NCBI RefSeq assembly: GCF_026712185.1
Contig: NZ_JAPPUX010000001.1
Span: forward strand, 124,001-188,000
Direction of reading: 5' to 3'
Source: Nocardioides pini
Lineage (GTDB): Bacteria; Actinomycetota; Actinomycetes; Propionibacteriales; Nocardioidaceae
DNA length: 64,000 nt
Shown here: piece by piece, positions 29,083 through 40,186 of the stretch
Layout of the letters: every line of letters begins with the position of its first letter
Numbering within the stretch: the stretch's first letter is position 1
Made by a program: the position numbers and the translations under genes
The notes under the pieces: generated by a model
Seen by the model: only the letters and a program-made list of their open reading frames with translations
Databases searched by the model: none
What the model was told of the DNA's origin: nothing

Positions 29083-30017
29083 CCACCACCCCCGCCCTCG
29101 CGTCGACCCGCGAGGAGCTGGCCGGCCTGCTCGCCGGCGCCCGCCGGACGGGCGAGCGGGTCGCCTTCGTCCCCACCATGGGCGCCCTGCACGACGGCCA
29201 CGCCAGCCTGGTGCGGGCGGCGCGTGCGGCCACCACCGGACCGGTGGTGGTCAGCATCTTCGTCAACCCGATGCAGTTCGCCCCGACCGAGGACCTCGAC
29301 CGCTACCCCCGCACCCTCGACGCCGACCTCGAGGTCTGCGCCGCCGAAGGTGTCGACGTCGTCTTCGCCCCCAGCGTCGCGGAGATGTACCCCGGCGGCT
29401 TCAGCCACGAGTCCGTCCACGACGGCGTCACCGTGGCTCCCGGGGCGCTGGCGACGATCCTCGACGGCGCGTCGCGGCCCGGCCACTTCGACGGGGTGCT
29501 GACCGTCGTCGCCAAGCTCTTCGGCCTGGTCCGCCCGGACGTGGCGGTGTTCGGGCAGAAGGACTACCAGCAGCTCGTCCTCGTCCGCCGCATGGTCCGC
29601 GACCTCTGCATGGGCGTCGAGGTCGTCGGCGCCGAGACGGTCCGCGAGCCCGACGGCCTGGCCCTGTCCAGCCGCAACCGCTACCTCGACGACGGCCAGC
29701 GGGAGGTCGCGGTGGCCCTCAGCCGGGCGCTCCGCGCCGCGCAGGAACGGGCGCCGTACGGCGTACCTGCCGCGCGCTGGGCCGCGATGTCGGTCCTCAA
29801 GGCCGAGGCCGGCCTCGAGCTCGACTACCTCGCGCTCACGTCGCCCGACCTCGGTGAGCCGCCCGAGACGGGAGAGGGCCGCATCCTCGTGGCCGCGCGG
29901 GTCGGCACCACGCGGCTGATCGACAACATGCCCCTCACGTTCGACCGCATCGCCCCCGATGCGACACCGGCGGGGACCGCGTCCGCGGCCTCGACCACCT
30001 CTGGAAGGAGCAGCTGA
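29079..30017 (+). CDS. panC: pantothenate synthetase (pantoate-beta-alanine ligase)
   Basis: 312 residues. ATP-binding [13 protein letters not shown] (HIGH-like) and the [10 protein letters not shown] and LSSRNRYLD motifs are intact. It joins pantoate and beta-alanine. The C-terminus has a ~25-residue Ala/Ser/Thr-rich tail. Its stop shares one base with the panD ATG. Confidence 0.95.
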   Translation: MTTTPALASTREELAGLLAGARRTGERVAFVPTMGALHDGHASLVRAARAATTGPVVVSIFVNPMQFAPTEDLDRYPRTLDADLEVCAAEGVDVVFAPSVAEMYPGGFSHESVHDGVTVAPGALATILDGASRPGHFDGVLTVVAKLFGLVRPDVAVFGQKDYQQLVLVRRMVRDLCMGVEVVGAETVREPDGLALSSRNRYLDDGQREVAVALSRALRAAQERAPYGVPAARWAAMSVLKAEAGLELDYLALTSPDLGEPPETGEGRILVAARVGTTRLIDNMPLTFDRIAPDATPAGTASAASTTSGRSS

Positions 30018-30433
30018 TGCTGCGCACGATGATGAAGTCCAAGATCCACCGGGCCACCGTGACCCAGGCCGACCTGCACTACGTCGGGTCGGTCACCGTC
30101 GACGAGGACCTGCTCGACGCCGCGGACCTGCTGGCGGGCGAGCTCGTCCACATCGTCGACGTCACCAACGGGGCCCGCCTCGAGACGTACACGATCGCCG
30201 GCGAGCGCGGCTCGGGCGTCATCGGCATCAACGGCGCCGCCGCCCGGCTGGTGCACCCCGGCGACACGGTGATCCTGATCGGCTACGGCCAGATGGACAC
30301 CGCCGAGGCCAGGGAGCTGGTGCCGCACGTCGTCTTCGTCGACGCCGACAACAAGATCATGGGCACCGGCTCCGACCCCGCCGACACCTTCGACGACGAG
30401 ACGCTGTCCCGCGGCGACCTCGTCGCTCGATAG
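30017..30433 (+). CDS. panD: aspartate 1-decarboxylase (pyruvoyl proenzyme)
   Basis: 138 residues. Self-cleavage site Gly24-Ser25 in HYVGSVTVD, which yields the pyruvoyl group. [15 protein letters not shown] is the family N-terminus. Ribosome site GGAAGGAG at 30003-30010. It supplies beta-alanine to PanC. The TAG stop is part of the TAGCCT -10 box of nadB. Confidence 0.96.
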   Translation: MLRTMMKSKIHRATVTQADLHYVGSVTVDEDLLDAADLLAGELVHIVDVTNGARLETYTIAGERGSGVIGINGAAARLVHPGDTVILIGYGQMDTAEARELVPHVVFVDADNKIMGTGSDPADTFDDETLSRGDLVAR

Positions 30434-30436
30434 CCT
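30431..30436 (+). promoter_or_regulatory. -10 box of a leaderless promoter (nadB)
   Basis: TAGCCT, 6 nt before ATG 30443; its first three bases are the panD stop codon. Confidence 0.45.
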
Positions 30437-30442
30437 GCGCGG

Positions 30443-32116
30443 ATGACCTCCCACCGGCCGGTCCCGGGCCGCCTCCGTGCCCCGGCGCCCGGCTGGACCA
30501 CCCGCGCCGACGTCGTGGTGGTGGGCTCGGGCATCGCCGGGCTCACCGCGGCGCTGCGCATCCACGCCGCCGACCCCGCCCTGCACCTGCTCGTCGTCAC
30601 CAAGGACGTCCTCGCGGCCGGCTCGACGCAGTGGGCCCAGGGCGGCATCGCCGCCGCGCTCGGGCCCGGTGACACCCCCGAGCAGCACGAGCGGGACACG
30701 CTCGTGGCCGGCGCAGGGGCGTGCGACGTGGACGCCGTGCGCGTGCTGGTGACGGAGGGCCCGGAGGCGGTGCACGAGCTGATCGCCCTCGGCACGCAGT
30801 TCGACCACCACCCCGACGGCGAGCTGTCGCTGACCCGCGAGGGCGGCCACCACCGCGACCGCATCGCGCACGCCGGCGGCGACGCCACCGGCGCGGAGAT
30901 CCAGCGCGCGCTCATCGCCGCGGTCGAGCGGGCGCCGGAGATCGAGGTCGTCGAGCACGCACTGGCCGTCGACCTGCTCCGTGCCGCCGACGGCGGCGTC
31001 GCCGGCCTGACGCTGCACGTGCTCGGCGAGGGCCAGCGCGACGGCGTGGGCGCCGTGCACTGCCGGGCGGTCGTCCTCGCCTCGGGCGGGCTCGGCCAGG
31101 TCTTCAGCCAGTCCACCAACCCCAGCGTGTCCACCGGCGACGGGATGGCCGTCGCGATCCGGGCAGGCGCCCGGCTCCGCGACCTCGAGTTCGTCCAGTT
31201 CCACCCGACCGTCATGTGGCTCGGCCCCGACTCCCAGGGCCAGCAACCGCTCATCTCCGAGGCGGTGCGCGGCGAGGGCGCGTTCCTCGTCGACTTCGAC
31301 GGCACCCGCTTCATGCAGGGCCAGCACCCGCTCGCCGACCTCGCCCCGCGCGACGTCGTCGCCAAGGCGATCACCCGCCGGATGATCGAGACCGGTCGCC
31401 CGCACATGTGGCTCGACGCCCGGCACCTGGGCTCCGCATTCTGGGAACGTCGCTTCCCGACCATCCTCCGCGTCTGCCGCGAGCACGGCGTCGACCCGGT
31501 GACCGAGCTCGTGCCGGTCGCGCCGGCCCAGCACTACGCGTCCGGCGGCGTGGCGACCGACCTCTGGGGGCGTACGACGGTGCCCGGCCTCTACGCCACC
31601 GGCGAGGTCGCCTGCTCCGGGGTCCACGGCGCCAACCGGCTGGCGTCCAACTCGCTGCTCGAGGGCCTGGTCTTCTCCCGACGCATCGCGGACGTGCTGC
31701 CCGGTGAGCTCCGCGACTGGGCCGACCCCGTCCCGGACGAGCGGCCCGAGGGCCTCGTGCCGGGCGAGCACCGCCGGCCGATGCAGGAGACGATGACCAG
31801 CCGTGTCGGGGTGCTCCGCCACGCGGCCGGCCTCGCCGAGGCGCTGGCGTTCCTCGGCTCGCTCGACCACGGCGCCGCCGAGGTCGGCCCCGACGCCTGG
31901 GAGACCACCAACCTGGTCACCGTCAGCACCGCCCTCGCCGAGGCCGCGGCGCTGCGCACGGAGACCCGGGGCTCCCACTGGCGCGAGGACCACCCCGAGC
32001 GCGACGAGACCCGGGCCGGGCACGTCGACTCGTGGCTCGACGCCCACGGTCGCGTCGCCGTCGAGTGGACCTACGCCCCCTCGACGGATCCCTCGACCCA
32101 GGAAGTGCCCGCATGA
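30443..32116 (+). CDS. nadB: L-aspartate oxidase
   Basis: 557 residues. FAD-binding VVVGSGIAGLTAA (~25-37), STQWAQGGIAAAL, and the active-site regions HRDRIAH and QFHPTVMW are present, plus the C-terminal helical domain. It oxidises aspartate to iminoaspartate for quinolinate synthesis. NadA, its usual partner, is not in the window. ATGA overlap with nadC. Confidence 0.94.
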   Translation: MTSHRPVPGRLRAPAPGWTTRADVVVVGSGIAGLTAALRIHAADPALHLLVVTKDVLAAGSTQWAQGGIAAALGPGDTPEQHERDTLVAGAGACDVDAVRVLVTEGPEAVHELIALGTQFDHHPDGELSLTREGGHHRDRIAHAGGDATGAEIQRALIAAVERAPEIEVVEHALAVDLLRAADGGVAGLTLHVLGEGQRDGVGAVHCRAVVLASGGLGQVFSQSTNPSVSTGDGMAVAIRAGARLRDLEFVQFHPTVMWLGPDSQGQQPLISEAVRGEGAFLVDFDGTRFMQGQHPLADLAPRDVVAKAITRRMIETGRPHMWLDARHLGSAFWERRFPTILRVCREHGVDPVTELVPVAPAQHYASGGVATDLWGRTTVPGLYATGEVACSGVHGANRLASNSLLEGLVFSRRIADVLPGELRDWADPVPDERPEGLVPGEHRRPMQETMTSRVGVLRHAAGLAEALAFLGSLDHGAAEVGPDAWETTNLVTVSTALAEAAALRTETRGSHWREDHPERDETRAGHVDSWLDAHGRVAVEWTYAPSTDPSTQEVPA

Positions 32117-33015
32117 CGAGCCTGCGCGACGTGCCCACCGAGGTGGTCGACGACCTCACCGCGGCCGGCCTCGACCCGGACCACGTCTGGGACGTGGTCG
32201 CGCGCGCGCTGGCGGAGGACCTCCCCGAGCGGCCCCACGTGGACCCGACGAGCGAGTCGACGATCCCGGCCGATGCCCGCGCCGAGGCGGTCTTCGCCGC
32301 TCGCGAGCCCGGGGTGGTCGCCGGCCTCGCGGTCGGTGCCGTCGCGTTCTCCGCGGTCGGTGCCCACGCCACGATCACCGAGCGGCTGCCCGACGGCACC
32401 CGTGTCGCGAAGGGCGACGTCGTGATGCGCGTCGAGGGACTGACGCAGCGGATGCTCGTCGCCGAGCGCACCGCGCTCAACCTCGCGTGCCACCTCTCCG
32501 GCATCGCGACGGCCACGTCCCGCTGGGTCGAGGCGCTGGCCGGCTCCCCGACCCGGGTGCTCGACACCCGCAAGACCCTCCCCGGCCTGCGCGCCCTGCA
32601 GAAGTACGCCGTGCGCTGCGGCGGCGGGGTGAACCACCGCGCCAGCCTCCAGGACATGGCGATGGTCAAGGACAACCACGTCCTCGCCGCCGGAGGAGTG
32701 CTCCCGGCGCTCGAGGCGATCCGTGGCCGGCACCCGGGGCTGCCGGTCGAGGTGGAGGTGACGACGCTCGACCAGCTCGACGACCTGCTCGCCCTGCCCG
32801 AGCCGCCGGAGCGGATCCTGCTCGACAACATGACCGACGAGCTGATGGCGGACGCCGTACGACGTACGGCCGGGCGGGTGCCGCTGGAGGCCAGCGGCGG
32901 GATCACCCTCGAGCGGGCCGCGCGCATCGGTGCCACGGGCGTCGACTTCGTCTCGGTCGGCGCGCTCACCCACTCCGTGACGGTCTTCGACATCGGCATG
33001 GATCTCCTTCCATGA
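32113..33015 (+). CDS. nadC: nicotinate-nucleotide pyrophosphorylase (quinolinate phosphoribosyltransferase)
   Basis: 300 residues. Signatures DTRKTLPGLRALQKYAV and KDNHV, with EASGGI and FVSVGALTHS near the end. Converts quinolinate and PRPP to nicotinate mononucleotide. ATGA overlap with coaX. Confidence 0.95.
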   Translation: MTSLRDVPTEVVDDLTAAGLDPDHVWDVVARALAEDLPERPHVDPTSESTIPADARAEAVFAAREPGVVAGLAVGAVAFSAVGAHATITERLPDGTRVAKGDVVMRVEGLTQRMLVAERTALNLACHLSGIATATSRWVEALAGSPTRVLDTRKTLPGLRALQKYAVRCGGGVNHRASLQDMAMVKDNHVLAAGGVLPALEAIRGRHPGLPVEVEVTTLDQLDDLLALPEPPERILLDNMTDELMADAVRRTAGRVPLEASGGITLERAARIGATGVDFVSVGALTHSVTVFDIGMDLLP

Positions 33016-33782
33016 GCCTGCTCGCCGCCGACATCGGCAACAGCCACACCTTCCTCGGCCTGCTCGACGGCGAGGAGGTCACCGCTCACTGGCGCGTCAA
33101 CACCGACGAGCGCCGGACCGCCGACGAGTGGTCGGTGCTGCTGCACGGGCTGCTCGACGAGCGGCTCGACGACGTGGACGGCATCGTCGTGTGCGCCACG
33201 GTCCCGGCTGTGCTGCACGAGTGGCGCGAGATGCTCGAGCGCCACTTCCACGACGTCACCGCGATCGTCGTCGAGCCGGGCGTGCGCACCGGCATCCCGG
33301 TGCTGATGGACAACCCGCGCGAGGTGGGCACCGACCGCATCGTCAACTCGCTGGCCGCGGCGACGATCTACGGCGGACCCGCGATCGTCGTCGACTTCGG
33401 CACCGCGACGACGTTCGACGTCGTCAACGGCAAGGGCCAGTACGTCGGCGGTGCGATCTCGCCCGGCATCGAGATCTCCCTCGAGGCGCTGGGGCGTCGC
33501 GGCGCGCAGCTGCGCAAGGTCGAGCTCGCGCGCCCGCGCTCGGTGATCGCCAAGAACACGGTCGAGGCGCTCCAGAGCGGGATGGTGTTCGGCGTCGCGG
33601 CGCAGGTGGAGGGCCTGGTGGCGCGGATGATCGCCGAGCTCGGGGTCCCGGCCGACGACGTCACCGTCATCTCGACGGGCCACCTCGCAGCGCTCCTCGT
33701 CGACGACTGCTCGTGCTTCACCGAGCACTCCCCGTGGCTGACCCTCCAGGGGCTGCGGCTGGTGTTCGAGCGCAACTCCTAG
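33012..33782 (+). CDS. coaX: type III pantothenate kinase
   Basis: 256 residues. ASKHA-fold motifs: LLAADIGNSHTFLGL (phosphate 1), VVDFGTATTFDVV (phosphate 2), and GGAISPGIEISLEAL. It phosphorylates pantothenate, the product of PanC/PanD encoded just upstream, to start CoA synthesis. End of the overlapping nadB-nadC-coaX run. Confidence 0.94.
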   Translation: MSLLAADIGNSHTFLGLLDGEEVTAHWRVNTDERRTADEWSVLLHGLLDERLDDVDGIVVCATVPAVLHEWREMLERHFHDVTAIVVEPGVRTGIPVLMDNPREVGTDRIVNSLAAATIYGGPAIVVDFGTATTFDVVNGKGQYVGGAISPGIEISLEALGRRGAQLRKVELARPRSVIAKNTVEALQSGMVFGVAAQVEGLVARMIAELGVPADDVTVISTGHLAALLVDDCSCFTEHSPWLTLQGLRLVFERNS

Positions 33783-33813
33783 GACCTCGGCCGGGGGCCG
33801 CTCGGCCGGCACG

Positions 33814-33819
33814 TAGCAT
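33814..33819 (+). promoter_or_regulatory. putative -10 box before the large membrane protein
   Basis: TAGCAT, about 28 nt before GTG 33848. Confidence 0.3.
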
Positions 33820-33847
33820 CACGGGGTCCTGACCATGATCCACGGGG

Positions 33848-35833
33848 GTGCTCGAGGTGACGTCACGCGTCGCGGGAGCTGCGCAGCCACACGTCGGCGA
33901 AAAGGGCGACCCCTCGCGGACGTCCGACGACCCCGGGGCCCCGGACGGGCGGAACGCGCGGCACGGCCTGGTCGTGGGCGCCCTGGTGGCCGCGCTGGTC
34001 GGTGCGTGCGCCGTCGTCGTCGCGGGCGGCAGCCCTGCCGCGCTGCTGATCGTCGCCGTGGCCTCGACGACGATCGCCCTGCGCCCGTGGCTCACGACGA
34101 CCCTCGCCCTCGCAGCGGTCCTGTCGGGGGCGTTCGCGCTGCTCGCGGTGGGCATGCGGCTGTGGCCCGCGCTCGGAGCCCCGCTCACCGCGTTGCTGGC
34201 CGTCCCGGCCGTCGTCGCCGCCGCGAGCCTGGTCGTGGTGTGGCGACGTCGTACGACAGCACTCGCGATGTCGCGCGGCGAGCTGGGGCTCGGAGCGGCA
34301 CTGGCGATGGTCTCGGTGCTGCAGGTCGTCACGGTGCCGCTGTCGCGGTGGCTCTCGGACAGCCCGAAGCTCGCCTGGATGATGCGCAACGACAACACCT
34401 GGAACCTGGTCTCCTCCCGGTTCATCGTCGAGGACGGGGGTCTCGACCCGGCCTCCCACCGCAACCCGGCGCCCCTCGCCAACGAGGTCGTGGCGCTCGT
34501 CGCCGCACCCGGGCGATCGGCGGTCGCCCGGGGCGACCTGCTCGCCCACGACCTCTACCGCGCGTCCGAGGCGCTGTTGCTGCTGGTGGGTGCCACCAGC
34601 CTGCTGGCGGGTCTCCTCGTGGCCGCGGCCTTCCCGGCGGCGAGGGTCTGGAGCCGTGCCGTCCTCGGCCTGCTCGCCGCGGTGATCCCCTGGACGTGGT
34701 CGCTGGCCGGCCTCGTGTTCGTCTACGGCTTCTGGAACTCCATGCCCTCCGCGATCCTGGTCCTGGCGGCGTGGGCGGCGTGGACCTCCTCCGAGCGCCG
34801 TCCCGTGGTCTCCTCCGGTGTCCTCGCGCTCGTCGGCACCGGGCTGCTGGCCGCCTGGGCGCCCCTGGTCCTGCTGCCCGCCTGCCTCGGTGTCGCTGTG
34901 GTGGTGTGGCGGCGACGCGCTCACCTCGACCTCCGCGGGCCGGCGCTCGTCGCCTGGCTCACGCCGCTGGTCGTCCTCTTCGCCTACGTCGCGCTCGTCA
35001 CGCGCGGCGACATCACGGCCGCATCCGACGCGCTCGCGGCGGAGGGCCTGTTCCCCGCGTACGGCGAGAACCTGCCGCCCGTGTTCTGGCTGGTCCCCCT
35101 GGGACTGCTGCTCGTGCTGTCGGTCTGGACGTCGGTGCGCCTGGACCTCGTGGGCGTCGCGGTGGTCGGGCTGGCGGGGGCCATCGGGATCCTCTACCTG
35201 ATGCACCAGAGGGCGGGATCGGAGGGAGGGCCCTGGGGCTACTACCCCCAGAAGTTCGCGTGGACCCTCTCGTTCCTCGCGCCGATGGTCCTGCTCATGT
35301 CGGCCCGGGGCGCGTTCGCCGTCCCGGGGTTGCGGCGCGCCCAGCGCGCCAGCCTGGTCGCCGGACCGGCCATGCTCGCGGGCGTGCTCCTCTGGCAGAT
35401 CCCGCCCGCCGACCCCCGGCCGGTGAGCTCCATCGACTACCCGGTCGCGCACCGCACGCCCGACTACCGGTTGTCCTCGGTCCTGCCCGCGGTGTCGATC
35501 GCGCTCCCGGACCGGTCCAGCGCGCTCGACCCGGCGGTCACCGACCTCCTGCGCCTGGAGGACCCGGCGCGGAAGGTCATCGTGTCGCGGTGGTTCGAGG
35601 ACCCCGGCGACAACGCCTTCGCCAACTTCTGGCTGCTGCAGCTCCCGGTCGACAAGGACGACGAGCTGCCGCGGCCCTACGCGTACGGCCTCGACAGCTT
35701 CGACCCGGTCGGACTGTGCGCCCTGGTGCGTGACTGGGGTGGAGGTGTCGAGCTGTACACCCACAGCGAGACCCTCGAGCAGGAGATGAGGGCCGAGTGC
35801 CCGCGACTGGAATTCGACGTCCTGCTGCGGTGA
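33848..35833 (+). CDS. large polytopic membrane protein of unknown function (GT-C-like topology)
   Basis: 661 residues from GTG 33848; GTG 33857 is also possible. About 12 hydrophobic helices span residues ~40-520, followed by a ~130-residue polar C-terminal domain (from about PPADPRPVSSIDYP). The loop after helix 5 carries a charged segment with MMRNDNTWNLVSSRF. Many helices plus one large extracytoplasmic domain is the pattern of GT-C glycosyltransferases using polyprenyl-phosphate sugars, but I see no firm DxD/ExD motif. It occupies the place where lysS sits in mycobacteria. Confidence 0.6.
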   Translation: MLEVTSRVAGAAQPHVGEKGDPSRTSDDPGAPDGRNARHGLVVGALVAALVGACAVVVAGGSPAALLIVAVASTTIALRPWLTTTLALAAVLSGAFALLAVGMRLWPALGAPLTALLAVPAVVAAASLVVVWRRRTTALAMSRGELGLGAALAMVSVLQVVTVPLSRWLSDSPKLAWMMRNDNTWNLVSSRFIVEDGGLDPASHRNPAPLANEVVALVAAPGRSAVARGDLLAHDLYRASEALLLLVGATSLLAGLLVAAAFPAARVWSRAVLGLLAAVIPWTWSLAGLVFVYGFWNSMPSAILVLAAWAAWTSSERRPVVSSGVLALVGTGLLAAWAPLVLLPACLGVAVVVWRRRAHLDLRGPALVAWLTPLVVLFAYVALVTRGDITAASDALAAEGLFPAYGENLPPVFWLVPLGLLLVLSVWTSVRLDLVGVAVVGLAGAIGILYLMHQRAGSEGGPWGYYPQKFAWTLSFLAPMVLLMSARGAFAVPGLRRAQRASLVAGPAMLAGVLLWQIPPADPRPVSSIDYPVAHRTPDYRLSSVLPAVSIALPDRSSALDPAVTDLLRLEDPARKVIVSRWFEDPGDNAFANFWLLQLPVDKDDELPRPYAYGLDSFDPVGLCALVRDWGGGVELYTHSETLEQEMRAECPRLEFDVLLR

Positions 35834-35906
35834 GGCCGCCGGCATTCTCGCGGGCCGAATGAATGGCGGTCGGGAATGATCCGACTTCCCTTCACCGCCC
35901 ATTCGC

Positions 35907-35925
35907 CGGGTCGTATTCCGACCCG
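35907..35925. terminator. hairpin downstream of the membrane protein gene
   Basis: CGGGTCG-TATTC-CGACCCG, 7-bp perfect stem, followed by TTT. Candidate terminator at the edge of the AT-rich lsr2 upstream region. Confidence 0.45.
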
Positions 35926-35939
35926 TTTGCCGAGGCGAC

Positions 35940-36063
35940 ATGGATGGAATTTTACGCAGAATATGTCAGGGAATTCCTGACTCCTTTGTGCGAATGCAGC
36001 ACTGCTGCCACACTGCCTGCGACGCGTTTAGCCCCGAGCGCGCGAAAAGCAAAGGAATTCACG
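35940..36063 (+). promoter_or_regulatory. AT-rich lsr2 promoter region with inverted repeat
   Basis: 35860-36063 is strikingly less GC-rich than the rest of the window. It contains GTCAGG-GAATT-CCTGAC (35965-35981), overlapping a TATGTC -10-like hexamer, and the lsr2 ribosome site AAAGGA (36052-36057). AT-rich DNA is what Lsr2 binds, so autoregulation is likely (inference). Confidence 0.5.
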
Positions 36064-36399
36064 ATGGCACAAAAGGTCAACATCGTTCTCGTCGACGACC
36101 TCGACGGTACCGAGGCCACCGAGACCGTGTCCTTCGGCCTTGACGGCACCACCTACGAGATCGACCTCAACGACGCGAACGCCGCCTCCCTCCGTGAGGC
36201 GCTGAGCGGCTACGTCGGCCACGCGCGCAAGGTCACCGGTGGTGGCCGCCGCGCCCGCCGCTCGTCCGGCAGCTCCTCCTCCGCGTCGTCCTCGAACACC
36301 AAGGACGTGCGCGAGTGGGCCAAGGCCCAGGGCATGGAGGTCTCCGAGCGCGGCCGGATCTCCGCCGACGTCCAGCAGGCCTACGACGCCGCCCACTGA
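36064..36399 (+). CDS. lsr2: Lsr2 nucleoid-associated protein
   Basis: 111 residues. The N-terminal oligomerisation domain (MAQKVNIVLVDDLDGTEA, residues 1-18; beta strands to ~45) is joined by a basic Ser-rich linker to the C-terminal DNA-binding domain with the AT-hook-like RGR at 96-98 (SERGRIS). It is the actinobacterial H-NS analogue, silencing AT-rich and horizontally acquired DNA. The neighbour clpC matches Rv3597c-Rv3596c. Confidence 0.96.
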   Translation: MAQKVNIVLVDDLDGTEATETVSFGLDGTTYEIDLNDANAASLREALSGYVGHARKVTGGGRRARRSSGSSSSASSSNTKDVREWAKAQGMEVSERGRISADVQQAYDAAH

Positions 36400-36424
36400 C
36401 GTACGCCGTCCCGGTGGAGGCTGC

Positions 36425-36455
36425 CGAGCCCGTTCGCTGATAGCGGACGGGCTCG
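36425..36455. promoter_or_regulatory. hairpin containing a putative ClgR operator upstream of clpC
   Basis: CGAGCCCGTTCGCT-GAT-AGCGGACGGGCTCG: a 14-base stem with one G-T pair. Embedded is GTTCGC-TGATA-GCG (36432-36445), matching GTTCGC-N5-GCG. It could be both the lsr2 terminator and a ClgR binding site; the TAGGCT -10 box of clpC (36475-36480) lies 30 nt downstream. Confidence 0.5.
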
Positions 36456-36474
36456 TCTGTGCCCCGGGAACACG

Positions 36475-36480
36475 TAGGCT
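36475..36480 (+). promoter_or_regulatory. putative clpC -10 box
   Basis: TAGGCT; predicted start of transcription about 36487, giving a leader of ~75 nt and the AGGAGCG ribosome site before ATG 36561. Confidence 0.45.
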
Positions 36481-36560
36481 GATGTCGGGCGTTGAGCCCA
36501 GTGTCCGCAACCCGGCGCCCGCGCCGGACCCGTGGACCACGCAGACGTAGAGGAGCGCAC

Positions 36561-39130
<2,570 letters not shown>

Positions 39131-39134
<4 letters not shown>

Positions 39135-39241
39135 CCGGGCACTTCCTCGCGGTAGAAGCAGCCTGACCGGGCGGTTCCTCGCGCACCAGCGCGAGGAACC
39201 GCCCGGTCAGTGCATTTCAGCGCGAGGAACTGCCCGGTCAG
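39131..39241. terminator. nested double palindrome between convergent clpC and mutY
   Basis: Four copies of one ~21-nt module. Inner pair: CTGACCGGGCGGTTCCTCGC plus GC at 39163-39184, loop ACCA, and its perfect complement at 39189-39210 (22 bp). Outer pair: 39131-39151 and 39221-39241, complementary except for one base. The clpC TGA (39132-39134) and the mutY stop (39238-39240) lie inside the outer arms. Probably a bidirectional terminator. Confidence 0.85.
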
Positions 39242-40119
39242 CCGGGGAGCGACCAGCGGTCCGCAGCGACCCGGGTGAGCAGCCCGTCGGCGACCAGCGC
39301 GTCGAGGCAGCGCTCGCGCTGCTCCCGCTCCGGCCAGGCCGCCTCGACCTGGGCGCGGCCGACCGAGTCGGCCTCCCGGGCGAGGGCGAGGATCCGGCCG
39401 CGGCACTGCCGGTCGGTGCCCGCCCACGCCTGTCCGCGGCGGGGCGGTCCGTCGTACGCCGGGAAGCCGGCGCCGCGCCACGTGCACGCCGCCGCGATCG
39501 GGCAGGCGTCGCACGACGGCTGGCGTGCGGTGCACACCAGCGCCCCGAGCTCCATCGTGGCGACCGCCCATGTCGCGGCGGTCGCGGGGTCGTCGGGCAG
39601 CAGCGTCGTCGCGACGTCCCGCTCCGCCCGGGTGACCGCCGGCGCGGGGAGCTCGCGTCCGGTGACCGCGCGCGTGAGGACCCGGCGGACGTTGGTGTCG
39701 AGCACGACGTGCCGCTGGCCGAAGGCGAAGCTGGCGATGGCGGCGGCGGTGTAGTCACCGATGCCCGGCAGCGCGAGCAGGTCGTCGTACGACGCCGGCA
39801 CCTCGCCGTCGTGGCGCTCCACGATGGCCGTCGCGGCCGCGTGGAGGCGCAGCGCTCGTCGGGGGTAGCCGAGCCGGCCCCACATCCGCACGGCCTCACC
39901 GGTCGACTCGCCCGAGAGCGCGGCGGGGGTCGGCCAGCGCTCGAGCCAGGCTGCGTGGACCGGCAGGACGCGCGCCACGGGCGTCTGCTGCAGCATGAAC
40001 TCGCTGACCATCACCGACCACGGCGTGGCGGAAAGCCCCCGCCACGGCAGCTCGCGTGCGTGGTCGTCGTACCAGTCGAGCACGGCGTCGTGCAGCGTGC
40101 CGGGTGCGAGTGCGTCCAT
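39238..40119 (-). CDS. mutY: A/G-specific adenine glycosylase
   Basis: 293 residues. Helix-hairpin-helix LPGIGDYTAAAIASF, catalytic Glu40 (SEFMLQQT) and Asp141 (VLDTNV), and a 4Fe-4S ligand set Cys196-x6-Cys203-x2-Cys206-x5-Cys212. It removes adenine opposite 8-oxoguanine. It lacks most of the C-terminal MutT-like domain of E. coli MutY, as is usual in this phylum. Leaderless: TACGAT ends 7 nt before the ATG. Equivalent to Rv3589. Confidence 0.94.
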   Translation of the reverse strand: MDALAPGTLHDAVLDWYDDHARELPWRGLSATPWSVMVSEFMLQQTPVARVLPVHAAWLERWPTPAALSGESTGEAVRMWGRLGYPRRALRLHAAATAIVERHDGEVPASYDDLLALPGIGDYTAAAIASFAFGQRHVVLDTNVRRVLTRAVTGRELPAPAVTRAERDVATTLLPDDPATAATWAVATMELGALVCTARQPSCDACPIAAACTWRGAGFPAYDGPPRRGQAWAGTDRQCRGRILALAREADSVGRAQVEAAWPEREQRERCLDALVADGLLTRVAADRWSLPG

Positions 40120-40126
40120 CGCGGCG

Positions 40127-40180
40127 ATCGTAGGTGAGCCGGTGCGCCTCCGCCGAGACGGGCCCGCGGCTACCTAACCT
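40127..40180. promoter_or_regulatory. divergent leaderless promoters (mutY / membrane protein)
   Basis: Minus-strand TACGAT (40132-40127) is 7 nt before the mutY ATG; plus-strand TAACCT (40175-40180) is 6 nt before ATG 40187. Confidence 0.45.
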
Positions 40181-40186
40181 GAGCGC

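Noticed and set aside
36482..36550. A 22-codon upstream frame (ATG 36482) before clpC, possibly a leader peptide
   Set aside because: Its ATG is only 1 nt after the predicted -10 box, so it would lie upstream of the transcription start; no ribosome site.
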